Shown here: piece after piece, positions 25,541 to 32,229 of the stretch
How the letters are laid out: each line of letters starts with the position of its first letter
Position numbering within the stretch: position 1 is the first letter of the stretch
From: Diaminobutyricibacter sp049994905
GTDB lineage: Bacteria; Actinomycetota; Actinomycetes; Actinomycetales; Microbacteriaceae
Length of the DNA: 64,000 bases
Direction of reading: 5' to 3'
NCBI RefSeq assembly: GCF_049994905.1
Contig: NZ_CP188258.1
Location: forward strand, 2,232,001-2,296,000
The notes under the pieces: model-generated
The model's input: the letters and a program-made list of their open reading frames with translations, nothing else
Database searches by the model: none
Told to the model about the DNA's origin: nothing
Translations under genes and position numbers: made by a program

Positions 25541-25821
25541 CAGCCGTCCTCGCCTTCTGGCGTGTCGTACACGAACACAGGCGGCTGTCGATCGGTCCGC
25601 CAGTCGAGGCTCAGCCACCATTCATAGGCGGCGATGTGCTTGTCGATGAACTCGTTACGCAGGTGCGGCGACAGAAGCGCCGTGTCCTCTGCGGCTAGCT
25701 CGCGGATCATCGCGCCGAACCTGGTAACTCTCTCGTCCGCGGCAAACATGAGAATGCGGGACAGGACGAGCTCGGCGAGGACCGGATCGGGTGCGGTCGG
25801 TGTGATTGTCAGGTCGTTCAT
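25540..25821 (-). CDS. Small helical element protein (93 residues)
   Basis: Overlaps the upstream 72-residue gene by four bases (ATGA) and the downstream gene by one. The product is acidic and mostly helical (DPVLAELVLSRILMFAADER, ELAAEDTALLSPHLRNEFID), with a short C-terminal WWLSLDWRTDRQPPVFVYDT segment. Its place just before the capsid gene would suit a head-assembly helper, but no family is recognised. Confidence 0.65.
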   Translation of the reverse strand: MNDLTITPTAPDPVLAELVLSRILMFAADERVTRFGAMIRELAAEDTALLSPHLRNEFIDKHIAAYEWWLSLDWRTDRQPPVFVYDTPEGEDG

Positions 25822-26036
25822 GATGCTCCGATCAAGTTGTCGCGAGCGCAGCGGTCGCAGGGTTCGGGGTATTCGGGGTGTTGGCTACAGCTGGTGCCGG
25901 GGTAGAAGCCGAGCCGAGGCCGTAGCTCTGTGGCTTCGTGCTCGCGGTTGAGGTCGTCACAATCGAAGCAGCGCACCCGGAAGGCTTCACCGACGTGGCG
26001 CTCGCAGCGTGTGCCGTGGTCGAGTTCAGACAGCAA
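25818..26036 (-). CDS. Small zinc-ribbon-like protein (72 residues, TTG start)
   Basis: Contains two motifs of type CxxH-x(6-8)-CxxC: Cys11, His14, Cys23, Cys26 and Cys50, His53, Cys60, Cys63, so probably two zinc ribbons. A strong ribosome binding site (GGGAGGTG, about seven bases upstream) selects a TTG start at 26036, inside the end of the preceding gene (11-base overlap). The same motif occurs twice at the C-terminus of that preceding protein. Nucleic-acid or protein binding is likely; function unknown. Confidence 0.65.
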   Translation of the reverse strand: MLSELDHGTRCERHVGEAFRVRCFDCDDLNREHEATELRPRLGFYPGTSCSQHPEYPEPCDRCARDNLIGAS

Positions 26037-26712
26037 TGGAAGCCACCTCCCGGCGTGCGAGGCAGTTCGCGCACGTACCGTCGAGCGTCCAACGGTGCGG
26101 CCCAGTGCAGTTGCGGATCTCGTTGCTGCGTGGAGGGAGCATCACGGACGGTTGCGCGTGCGCCTTCTCCCAAACCTCTGCCGCGATCCGCGCCTCCTTG
26201 CAGGCCCCACACGGGGAATCCGTGCCGTTGGGGTGGCGTATGCAGTTTCGGGGTGGGCGGTCTCCACCTCCACTTCCTATATCCCCCTCCACTTCCCCCT
26301 CCACCTCGGTAGTTAGGAAGGGGATAGCGCTGGGGTAGGACTGGGGGAGCGCTGGGGTAGGACGGGGGGAATCGGCCCACGGTGGCGCCGGGTGACCTGC
26401 CTTGGATCGGTTCTTCACCAGCTGGTGCTTGCTGAAGTTCACAACCTCGAGGTAGCGCTTTTCGCCAGCTTCGTATCGACGAATCCGGCCGAGCTCGGCG
26501 AGCACTTCGAGGTGCTCGGCGATCATGTCGACGGTGACCAGGTCTTCGAGCGGCCAGACGTCGCTCTTGATTAGGCGTGCGTCGTCGATCGACCGGCCGT
26601 CATCGTCGCCGTACACCCAGAGACCGATCCATGTGAGACGCGGTCCCCAGGGGATAGCGACGACGTCGTCCGATCGGAAGAACGACGGCTTGATACTCCG
26701 AATGCGAGCCAC
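26026..26712 (-). CDS. Replication-organiser-like protein with C-terminal zinc motifs
   Basis: A 228-residue protein whose N-terminus (MARIRSIKPSFFRSDDVV, RLTWIGLWVYGDDDGR, HLEVLAELGRIRRYEAGEKRYLEV) resembles the winged-helix domain of phage replisome organisers and DnaD-like proteins. A proline- and glycine-rich linker (about 107-153) leads to two motifs: Cys157, His160, Cys168, Cys171 and Cys202, His206, Cys214, Cys217. GTG start directly follows the excisionase stop codon with no gap. Probably directs replication of the excised element; the helicase it would load is not in the element. Confidence 0.7.
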   Translation of the reverse strand: MARIRSIKPSFFRSDDVVAIPWGPRLTWIGLWVYGDDDGRSIDDARLIKSDVWPLEDLVTVDMIAEHLEVLAELGRIRRYEAGEKRYLEVVNFSKHQLVKNRSKAGHPAPPWADSPRPTPALPQSYPSAIPFLTTEVEGEVEGDIGSGGGDRPPRNCIRHPNGTDSPCGACKEARIAAEVWEKAHAQPSVMLPPRSNEIRNCTGPHRWTLDGTCANCLARREVASIAV

Positions 26713-26937
26713 TTACAGACCCGATTCGGGCGCGACGTACTGCAGCGGCCGGCCGAACTTCTCGAGGCTGGCCGGATCAACGCGGATGAGGCGAGGGCCG
26801 AATCGGGCTCCCTCGAGCATTCCCTGCGAGATCCAGTTGCGGATCGTGTGCGGATCGACGCCGATGCGTTCGGCCGCTTCTTTGACTGTCAACCATGCGG
26901 ACGATGAAGATGAAGGCACCACAGATTCTTCTCCCAT
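26713..26937 (-). CDS. xis: Excisionase-like helix-turn-helix protein
   Basis: A 74-residue protein with the HTH_17 pattern LTVKEAAERIGVDPHTIRNWISQGMLEGARFGPRLIRV in parts, as in excisionases and recombination directionality factors. The first 14 residues are serine-rich and may not be translated: a GTG six codons in has a better ribosome binding site. It heads the minus-strand operon, so it may also be the operon's regulator. It sits away from the integrase, separated by a terminated gene. Confidence 0.75.
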   Translation of the reverse strand: MGEESVVPSSSSSAWLTVKEAAERIGVDPHTIRNWISQGMLEGARFGPRLIRVDPASLEKFGRPLQYVAPESGL

Positions 26938-26983
26938 AAATGGAATTCGAATCAGAGTGGTGTCCGCGATCTTTGGCGGAATA

Positions 26984-27019
26984 GCGACCTAGCGCTACCC
27001 GACTGCCGCGACCTAGCGC
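26984..27019. repeat. Direct repeats upstream of the excisionase operon
   Basis: GCGACCTAGCGC occurs at 26984-26995 and 27008-27019, 24 bases apart, that is slightly more than two helical turns. They lie in the 50-100 bases before the xis start, where the operon promoter must be, so they are candidate operator or iteron sites. Confidence 0.55.
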
Positions 27020-27127
27020 AGCGTTATCGTCCCGAGCCTGATTGTTCTAACGAACATGCTTAGTTTCCCACGCTACATACTGCTTCCGTCGTTTCTGTTG
27101 CGGGCGTGTCGCTGCGAACGTGGACAC

Positions 27128-27154
27128 AGAAAATCCCCCGGGCCGGCCGGGGGA
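27128..27154 (-). terminator. Terminator after the 99-residue gene
   Basis: On the minus strand TCCCCCGG-CCGG-CCCGGGGGA is followed by TTTT, 15 bases after the stop codon. It separates the integrase-side transcript from the xis operon. Confidence 0.85.
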
Positions 27155-27169
27155 CTCTGAGGGGGTTGG

Positions 27170-27469
27170 TCAAGCAGCCTGAACCAATAGTGCCCGGTCC
27201 CGGCCGTAAGGGTCGATCACGAGGTCTTTGACCGTGAAGCCGCCGAGGTACTCGCAAACGATATCGGTCTCGAGGTCGGGGTCGCCCCATTTGGACCCAA
27301 CTGCATCTGCCTTGGGCGCGCTGTCGGCGAAGTAGAGCTCGACGTGGCCGAATGTGGTCTCGAGGGTGCGTGAAACGTAGACGGTCGCGCCCGCTTCGAA
27401 CCGCGCGCCGACTGTGAACGAGGCTCGCGAGATGTCGAGGGTGACGGGAGTAGCATCTGTGTTGTTCAT
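27170..27469 (-). CDS. Small element protein of unknown function (99 residues)
   Basis: A soluble acidic protein (ASFTVGARFEAGATVYVSRT, HVELYFADSAPKADAVG, DIVCEYLGGFTVKDLVID) starting at ATG 27469 after GAAAGGA. It lies 86 bases downstream of the integrase gene, probably on the same transcript, and is closed by a strong terminator. No family recognised. Confidence 0.65.
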   Translation of the reverse strand: MNNTDATPVTLDISRASFTVGARFEAGATVYVSRTLETTFGHVELYFADSAPKADAVGSKWGDPDLETDIVCEYLGGFTVKDLVIDPYGRDRALLVQAA

Positions 27470-27555
27470 GGGGTTCCTTTCAGGGTTGTTCCATGGATTG
27501 CCCCTGGCGCCGCTCACACCGGCGCTGGGGGCTCTTGAAAGTAGCAGGGGGGCTG

Positions 27556-28728
27556 CTACATCTCGGCGAGCGCGCTCATGCGCTTCGCGAGCTCTATATC
27601 GCGGCCGGCACTGTGTTGGTAGCGCATGGCTGCGGATACGGTCGAGTGACCGAGTCGTTCCTGGATCTCTTTGAGGGTCGCGCCGGTTTGCGCGAATCGC
27701 GTAGCCCCATAGTGTCGAAGCGCGTGGAAGGGCATGTCGGATCGCTTGGCAGCGGCGCGCGCGGGATACCAGTGCTTGACGAACGTCGACTCTGCAAGAT
27801 GCGTGCTGCCGTCGCTCGCCGGGAAGAGCAGCGAGTCGGGAAAGTCGCCAACATTGTCACGCAGGTGCACGAGGATGTCCGCGTGGATGTGCGGAGGCAA
27901 CGCGATCGACCGGACGCCTGCGGCGCTCTTGGTTGGGCCTACTGTGAAGCCGACACCGGTCGTGTGCGTGACCGCCCTGGCGACGTCGACGACGATCGCG
28001 TCGACATCGCGGCCGCTCTTGACGATCTTGATGTCTTTGCGGCGTAGTTCGGTGAGCTCGCCGAACCTAGTCGCAGCCCACGCAGCAAGCAGCACGGCTG
28101 CCTTGTAGCGCGGTGTGATTGTGTCGAGGATCTTCTGCAGTTCGGCCGACGTCGGCGGTTCAACCTTCTTGCCCGTAGACGCATTCTGTGCGCCGCGGAT
28201 CATGCAAGGGTTTGTCACGATGCGTCCGTCCTGTACTGCGGTCGCGAGGATTGACTTGAGCAGCCCATACGCGCGAGCGGTCTGGGTCTTGTTGCCGCCT
28301 TCCATCTGGCTCGAGTACCACGCGCGCACCGCCTCGGGGGTGATCATCGCGAGGCGTTCGCCGGTGAGCGGCGACAGGGCGCCGCTCAGCAGCCTTTCGT
28401 ATTCGACGCGAGTTCTTGGTCGCAGCCCCTCGCCGTGGCGATTCACGCGCGTTCTGAGCCATTCCTGAGCGAACTCGCCGAGGCTGTCTGTGCGCGCCTT
28501 CGATCGGCCAGCCGATCGAGCGGCCTCTACGGGTGACCATTCGCCCTGCGTGAGCGCGGCCTGTTGGATCGAGAGCCAGCCGCGAGCGTCGGTCCTGTTG
28601 TCGAATGTGTGGGGGGCGTTGTAACGCTTGCCGTCGAGTCCCGTGTAGCTGGCCTGCACTCGGCCTGAGGGCAGAGTGCGAAGCGCGCCGAAGGATTGGC
28701 GTCGTTGGCGTAACTGTTTTCCTGGCAT
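27556..28728 (-). CDS. int: Tyrosine recombinase integrase
   Basis: A 390-residue phage-type integrase. An N-terminal arm-binding domain (TLPSGRVQASYTGLDGKRYN), a SAM-like core-binding domain (about 85-175) and the catalytic domain are present. Catalytic residues, numbered from this start: Arg221 (ATRFGELTEL), Lys267 (GPTKSAAGVRS), His335 and Arg338 (HALRHYGATR), His361 (LGHSTVSAAM) and Tyr370 (RYQH). All are intact. I start at ATG 28728; a TTG 36 bases upstream lies inside the arm-type repeats, which therefore overlap the int promoter and may allow autoregulation. Confidence 0.92.
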   Translation of the reverse strand: MPGKQLRQRRQSFGALRTLPSGRVQASYTGLDGKRYNAPHTFDNRTDARGWLSIQQAALTQGEWSPVEAARSAGRSKARTDSLGEFAQEWLRTRVNRHGEGLRPRTRVEYERLLSGALSPLTGERLAMITPEAVRAWYSSQMEGGNKTQTARAYGLLKSILATAVQDGRIVTNPCMIRGAQNASTGKKVEPPTSAELQKILDTITPRYKAAVLLAAWAATRFGELTELRRKDIKIVKSGRDVDAIVVDVARAVTHTTGVGFTVGPTKSAAGVRSIALPPHIHADILVHLRDNVGDFPDSLLFPASDGSTHLAESTFVKHWYPARAAAKRSDMPFHALRHYGATRFAQTGATLKEIQERLGHSTVSAAMRYQHSAGRDIELAKRMSALAEM

Positions 28729-28747
28729 CGCTGAAATCGCCCCTATT

Positions 28748-28771
28748 CGTGCAATATCGTGCAATATCTCG
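28748..28771 (+). repeat. Right tandem arm-type repeats
   Basis: CGTGCAATAT at 28748-28757 and CGTGCAATATCTCG at 28758-28771, ten bases apart, matching the pair at 21006-21030 in sequence and orientation. They lie about 125 bases from attR, immediately upstream of int. Confidence 0.75.
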
Positions 28772-28894
28772 TTGGATTCTGTTTCCGTTACTGCTAACAG
28801 TTACCTTAACGGATGGGCGCTGAGATCCGCTACAGGACGGGCCAAAAGGGGGGTAAATCCAGTCGTGGAGCGGAACTCACACAGTGACGCTGAT

Positions 28895-28920
28895 ACTGAT
28901 TCGATCCCAGTATCGCCCAC
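28895..28920 (+). repeat. attR core repeat
   Basis: Matches the 3' end of tRNA-Val(GAC) at 25 of 26 positions. The G to A change at 28899 would break a T-stem pair, so this copy is the element-derived or hybrid end rather than a tRNA. Confidence 0.9.
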
Positions 28921-28933
28921 CACACATAAAGCA

Positions 28934-28961
28934 GGAAAGGCCCGGTATTCCGGGCCTTTCC
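28934..28961 (+). terminator. Displaced original tRNA terminator
   Basis: GGAAAGGCCCGG-TATT-CCGGGCCTTTCC, 14 bases after attR, the spacing expected for the terminator that once followed tRNA-Val(GAC) before the element inserted. Confidence 0.75.
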
Positions 28962-28969
28962 TGTTTCCC

Positions 28970-29340
28970 GCGCCAGCCACATGTGCTGGAATCCACACAA
29001 TCGCGGCCGCCGCGACGGGCCCTGACTGGAGAGCAGGCCGATACGCGCGAAGGCGGCTTTCGTTGCCTCGAATGTGTGTTTCTGCCCATCACGCCGTCGG
29101 ATTTGAGAGGGAATCCGTCATCCCTTGCGAGCACGTGAATGAAGTGATCTTGCCCGCCACAGGCGCGAAAAGTTGCGCGGGTGCCGACCAGCTCACGGAT
29201 AGGTGAACGGAACGCGCATCGTCGAAATGATCGTGACCGACGGCAATCTCGCAGGTTGCAGGGGCGGCCTTGAGGTCGTCTGGCGGCATGCTGACTGTTG
29301 CCCCCGCGATCGCGGCTAACCAGCCTGCGCCGTTCGCGCG
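28970..29340 (-). pseudogene. Remnant of a secretion-adaptor-like (HlyD / peptidoglycan-binding) protein
   Basis: An open fragment (29340 to 29089) reads GWLAAIAGATVSMPPDDLKA, then SVHLSVSWSAPAQLFAPVAG and KITSFTCSQG, the pattern of the lipoyl-like hairpin of actinobacterial adaptor proteins that accompany ABC exporters. It ends at a TGA at 29089; in the same frame beyond it AAAAIVWIPAHVAGAG again looks like such a protein. There is no start codon with a binding site, and the C-terminal part is lost before attR. Probably once part of the bacteriocin locus upstream. The family assignment is from pattern only. Confidence 0.42.
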
Positions 29341-29347
29341 AGACCGC

Positions 29348-29919
29348 CTATTCGCCCAGGCGCCCGTCGGGGTCCGTGCTGCACGCGGTCATGGCTTGTT
29401 CGTTCGCAGTGGGGAGATCTCCCGATTGATAGTCCTTGAGACCGTAGCTCGGATCAACCAAACCCTTACGTTTGAAGCAGTCAACCACCGCCTCTGCCAT
29501 GTCCCTGTGAGAGGGGTTCGCTCTCATCTGCACGTAGAAATAGGCGATGGGGTATTCACCCGACTCGTCAGAACAATTCGTTTCGATTCTGTGAGCTTCA
29601 TCGCTCGACATTGAGGAGGGCGAGCTGTACTCCGCCCGTCGATTCCGTACGGGGTCAAGGTGATTCCCGCAGCGGACATGCACGCCGTGTATCGATCCTT
29701 CATTTCTGCATACTCTTGATCAGAGATCGCACCATCTCGAAGCGCCTCTTTGATTTCAGGCGTCTTTGCCTTGTCGAATTCCTGGCGAATCTCCTCGGAC
29801 CATGACCCACTCGACTGTCCCGGACTGCTTGCAAGTCGGCCGTTCGCATTCGAGCACCCGGTCAGCAAGAGGGCCGCCGCAGCCGTCAATGCAGGAATCA
29901 GGGCAGTGTTTTTGTGCAA
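29348..29919 (-). pseudogene. Frameshifted lipoprotein gene
   Basis: A TTG start at 29919 gives a lipoprotein signal peptide (MHKNTALIPALTAAAALLLTGC in two parts, lipobox LTGC with Cys22), then FDKAKTPEIKEALRDGAISD and YAEMKDRYTACMSAAGITL. Near 29633-29640 the sense frame shifts: the continuation AEYSSPSSMSSDEAHRIETN, CSDESGEYPIAYFYVQMRAN and DMAEAVVDCFKRKGLVDP lies in the neighbouring frame and runs to the stop at 29348. One missing base in a G-rich stretch explains it. Together the two frames give a protein of about 190 residues. Its place between bacteriocin precursor and adaptor remnant fits an immunity or accessory lipoprotein. Confidence 0.65.
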
Positions 29920-29983
29920 TTCAATATCGCTTTCGGTCGATGTGAGAGAGGGCCTCGCGCCAGAAGCGCGACACTCTCCGCCC

Positions 29984-30280
29984 CTACTTCACGTCGTAAT
30001 AGGCTCTATTCCCGCAGAGTGCACAGATGGCCTTCGCCTTCGACCAAACGCCGGGGGAGGTCCAAGGCGTGATCACAGTATTTACACCCACCGCTGTCGA
30101 CTTGTGAGTGCGCGAGCTGTGGAGGTAGTCCGAGGTGGTGTAACTCCCGCTGACTCCGTAGGTCCAAGTGCACCCCTCCGGCTACTGGGTGGTGGTGGCG
30201 GCCTGGGCAGCAGTAACCCCAACGGTCAGCAAGGCGGCCGTGGTCGCCGTGATTGCAAGCACCTTTGTGAGTGACTTCAT
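29984..30280 (-). pseudogene. Lactococcin 972-like bacteriocin precursor interrupted by an amber codon
   Basis: ATG at 30280 follows GGAGGA. The first 32 codons encode a signal peptide (MKSLTKVLAITATTAALLTV, GVTAAQAATTTQ) and then comes TAG. In the same frame after the TAG the sequence continues as PEGCTWTYGVSGSYTTSDYL, HSSRTHKSTAVGVNTVITPW and ends SKAKAICALCGNRAYYDVK, the pattern of lactococcin 972 family bacteriocins (GTWxYG, YYHxxxxHxSS, NxAYY). The TAG is close to the expected cleavage point; a single change from a Trp or Tyr codon would explain it. Two extra cysteines in the mature part are unusual. Either a recent nonsense mutation or read-through; I favour the first because neighbouring genes are also broken. 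Confidence 0.75.
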
Positions 30281-30591
30281 TGATTCCTCCGCTGATGAGA
30301 CGGTGTAGCAGACATGAAAGGGCAACCGATGCCCTACCTTGCAAGAGACCGCTTTGTCCACCCCATAACGCGAGCATCACACCAAACCCTTGCGACTGGC
30401 GGGGTATTTGTTATCAGCGCGTAGAAGTCCGATGCGTTTAGGCCTTGAGTTGTATGTTGTTGCAGATCACCAGCTCTGAGTACCTGCATATCGGGTGTTC
30501 CGAGTCGCCGGGCACGAGCCTGGAACGCGACTGGGCTTTCATGATGGACGAGCGCGATATGGTCAATTGGTGCCGCCTCATCTTCCGAACC

Positions 30592-30890
30592 TGACTCCGG
30601 CAGAGGTTTTGGGGCTTCCGGTTGCGATCGTCGGGTCAGTTCTGCTCGCGGCGGGAGCTCAGTTACAGCATCACGGCGTAATGAATTCTCGGGGGCCGCA
30701 CTCGAACGCGTCTGCCCGGATAGGCGCCCGCGACTTCCGGCTCCTTGTTCGCCGTCCCTCCTGGCTGTGGGCACTGGCCTGCTCGGGCTGGCGATCCTGT
30801 TCCAGCTCACCAGCCTCGCTATGCCTCCGTTCGCCGCGCTGAGACCCCCTGAGAACGCTCAAAGGAGCGCCGTTTCGGGCCTCCGGTGAT
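30592..30890 (+). pseudogene. Broken DMT-type membrane transporter fragment
   Basis: The plus strand encodes LTPAEVLGLPVAIVGSVLLA, AGAQLQHHGVMNSRG and RDFRLLVRRPSWL, then near 30763-30770 the frame slips by one base and continues VGTGLLGLAILFQLTSLAMPPFAALRPPE. This is the N-terminal two-helix pattern of actinobacterial DMT-family transporters; the remaining helices are missing. No start codon with a ribosome binding site is visible. A clear remnant. Confidence 0.55.
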
Positions 30891-31602
30891 CTAGTGCCGT
30901 GGACTGCTTGCGTGGCAGTATTGGGCCGCTCCGGGAAGCGATTTCCTGCCCCTCCGGAGCGCCCCCCGAGGGTGCCCGGTCCGCAAGGCTGGGTCGGGCA
31001 CCTGGGGCTACTTGGCCTTGTTCTTCCGCTCGACCTGCGGGACGATTGAGTGTCTTGGCCCCAGACCCCGGCCGTACAGGCTGGTGCGGTCTGCGTGCCC
31101 GAGGCAGACCGCACCCCTGGGGGCTTGAACCCGTCGCGCGGTTCTTAGAGCCCGCCGTGGAATCGACTCGTAGCGTGCCGGCGCTGCTCCACCAAAGGAG
31201 CACGCCGATGTAAAATGCAGACGATCACCCGACCAGCGACCCGGTCATCGAGCAGCTGTACCGCGGCCACGGGATGGAGCCGCCCTGGCTGATCGAATGG
31301 AAAGAGGGTTGCTGATACTGGCTGGTTCCCGGCACCGCCCACCAACAGCAAAGCCCCTGAAACCGTCGAGTTTCGGGGGCCAACAACTAACGATGCTTCT
31401 ACACTCGTGCAGATATCGATGCCAACTCGTGATCATCCCACATATGCATCGCCATTCCCTCGGCCTGTAGCGTCCGACAATGGGCAGACTGATTTCCCCA
31501 GCGTCCGCCACCCCGTCTCCGGCACCCACCGCGGCGGCGCCCGGTTGGCCACAGGTCCGGCAGCTCGTCACATCCATGACGCTCTGAGTGTCGGGAAGTT
31601 CC
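30891..31602. other. Gene-poor scar region with one C-terminal coding fragment
   Basis: No intact gene is recognisable. From about 31218 to 31317 a plus-strand fragment without a start reads DDHPTSDPVIEQLYRGHGME, PPWLIEWKEGC and stops just where the degenerate att site begins, so it may be the last gene of a lost element. A hairpin (GCCCCTGAAAC and GTTTCGGGGGC, about 31356-31381) follows. On the minus strand at about 31577 a frame with CRTCG and CICG is open but has no other support. Confidence 0.4.
31311..31344 (+). repeat. Degenerate second att-like site
   Basis: Aligned with the right att region (28889-28922), 27 of 34 bases match: GCTGATACTG is identical, and the end CGCCCACCA is shared. 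The first part is element sequence rather than tRNA sequence, which suggests an old attR of a related element. A hairpin follows it, as after a tRNA. Confidence 0.5.
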
Positions 31603-32127
31603 ATGGCTGGTTCGAGGATGTTGCGCCGATGGGTGATCATTGCCGGCTCTGGGGCCGCCCTGCTGGCAGCGCTCGCGATCGTCGTGTCTTCCACCGTTTC
31701 GACAGCGCCGCCCGCATCATCCATGTCACCGAATCCGAGTTTCATCGACCGCATGGACTCGACGAACCCCCCGGCGTGGGCCAACGGGCTGACGTTCACC
31801 CATGCCACCGCAGACCTCAGCCGCGAGGAAGCTGCTTCGTTCACCAGCATGCCCTGGAGATTCGTCGCCCTCGAAGGCGATGTGCTTCGGATGGTGTTCG
31901 CTGCGGGCGACGGCGCCTGTGTCCTGCACCGGGGATTCTCCATCACCTCCACGAAGACCTTGGTGGAGGTGCGCGTGCTGAGTGTCACCGACACAAGCCA
32001 GACGGCCCGTCCTTCCAGGCTCGAGCTCGGGGCGGCAGACGTCACGCTCACCGAGCCCCTCGATGGACGCGCCCTCGTCCATTCGCCGACCGATCCGCAA
32101 TGGCCCGAATCCATGCTCGCCGACTGA
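31603..32127 (+). CDS. Membrane-anchored extracytoplasmic protein of unknown function
   Basis: A 174-residue protein with a basic start (MAGSRMLRRW) and one hydrophobic segment (VIIAGSGAALLAALAIVVSS, about residues 10-29), probably an uncleaved anchor or signal peptide. The outer part is soluble (MDSTNPPAWANGLTFTHATA, RMVFAAGDGACVLHRGF) with a single cysteine. No family recognised. It is the first gene after the island, 102 bases before thrS. Start could also be ATG 31618 or GTG 31588. Confidence 0.7.
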   Translation: MAGSRMLRRWVIIAGSGAALLAALAIVVSSTVSTAPPASSMSPNPSFIDRMDSTNPPAWANGLTFTHATADLSREEAASFTSMPWRFVALEGDVLRMVFAAGDGACVLHRGFSITSTKTLVEVRVLSVTDTSQTARPSRLELGAADVTLTEPLDGRALVHSPTDPQWPESMLAD

Positions 32128-32229
32128 AACCGGGGCAGTCGCGCGCAGGGTGCGAGAGATGGCGCAAACGGCCCGGCGCCCGCTACTACAGTTGAAGAAA
32201 CCAATCGACGACTCTAGGAGTGGAACAAG

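Larger units (their letters stand above)
20933..28920. mobile_element. Integrated satellite-like phage element in tRNA-Val(GAC)
   Basis: An element of about 8 kb bounded by 26-base direct repeats, with tandem arm-type repeats at each end. Contents from right to left on the minus strand: integrase, a 99-residue protein, an excisionase-like HTH protein, a replication-organiser-like protein, three small proteins, an HK97-type major capsid protein and a large tail-type protein; one plus-strand gene sits next to attL. No terminase, portal, prohead protease, lysis gene or immunity repressor is recognisable. The size and content recall the small capsid-carrying prophage-like elements phiRv1/phiRv2 and capsid-forming phage satellites. 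Genes show no frameshifts, so the element may be functional with a helper phage. Confidence 0.85.

Noticed and set aside
29633..29640. Programmed frameshifting in the lipoprotein gene
   Set aside because: No slippery heptamer or downstream structure was recognised, and neighbouring genes are also damaged, so a mutation is simpler.
30182..30187. Amber codon as a pyrrolysine or selenocysteine site
   Set aside because: The codon is TAG rather than TGA, no special insertion structure is seen, and the host group is not known for pyrrolysine; nonsense mutation is preferred.
30006..30380. 124-codon minus-strand frame over the bacteriocin gene
   Set aside because: His- and Arg-rich out-of-frame translation; the bacteriocin frame with its signal peptide explains the region better.
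32128..32229. T-box riboswitch before thrS
   Set aside because: The gap is only 102 bases and shows no T-box core or terminator hairpin.
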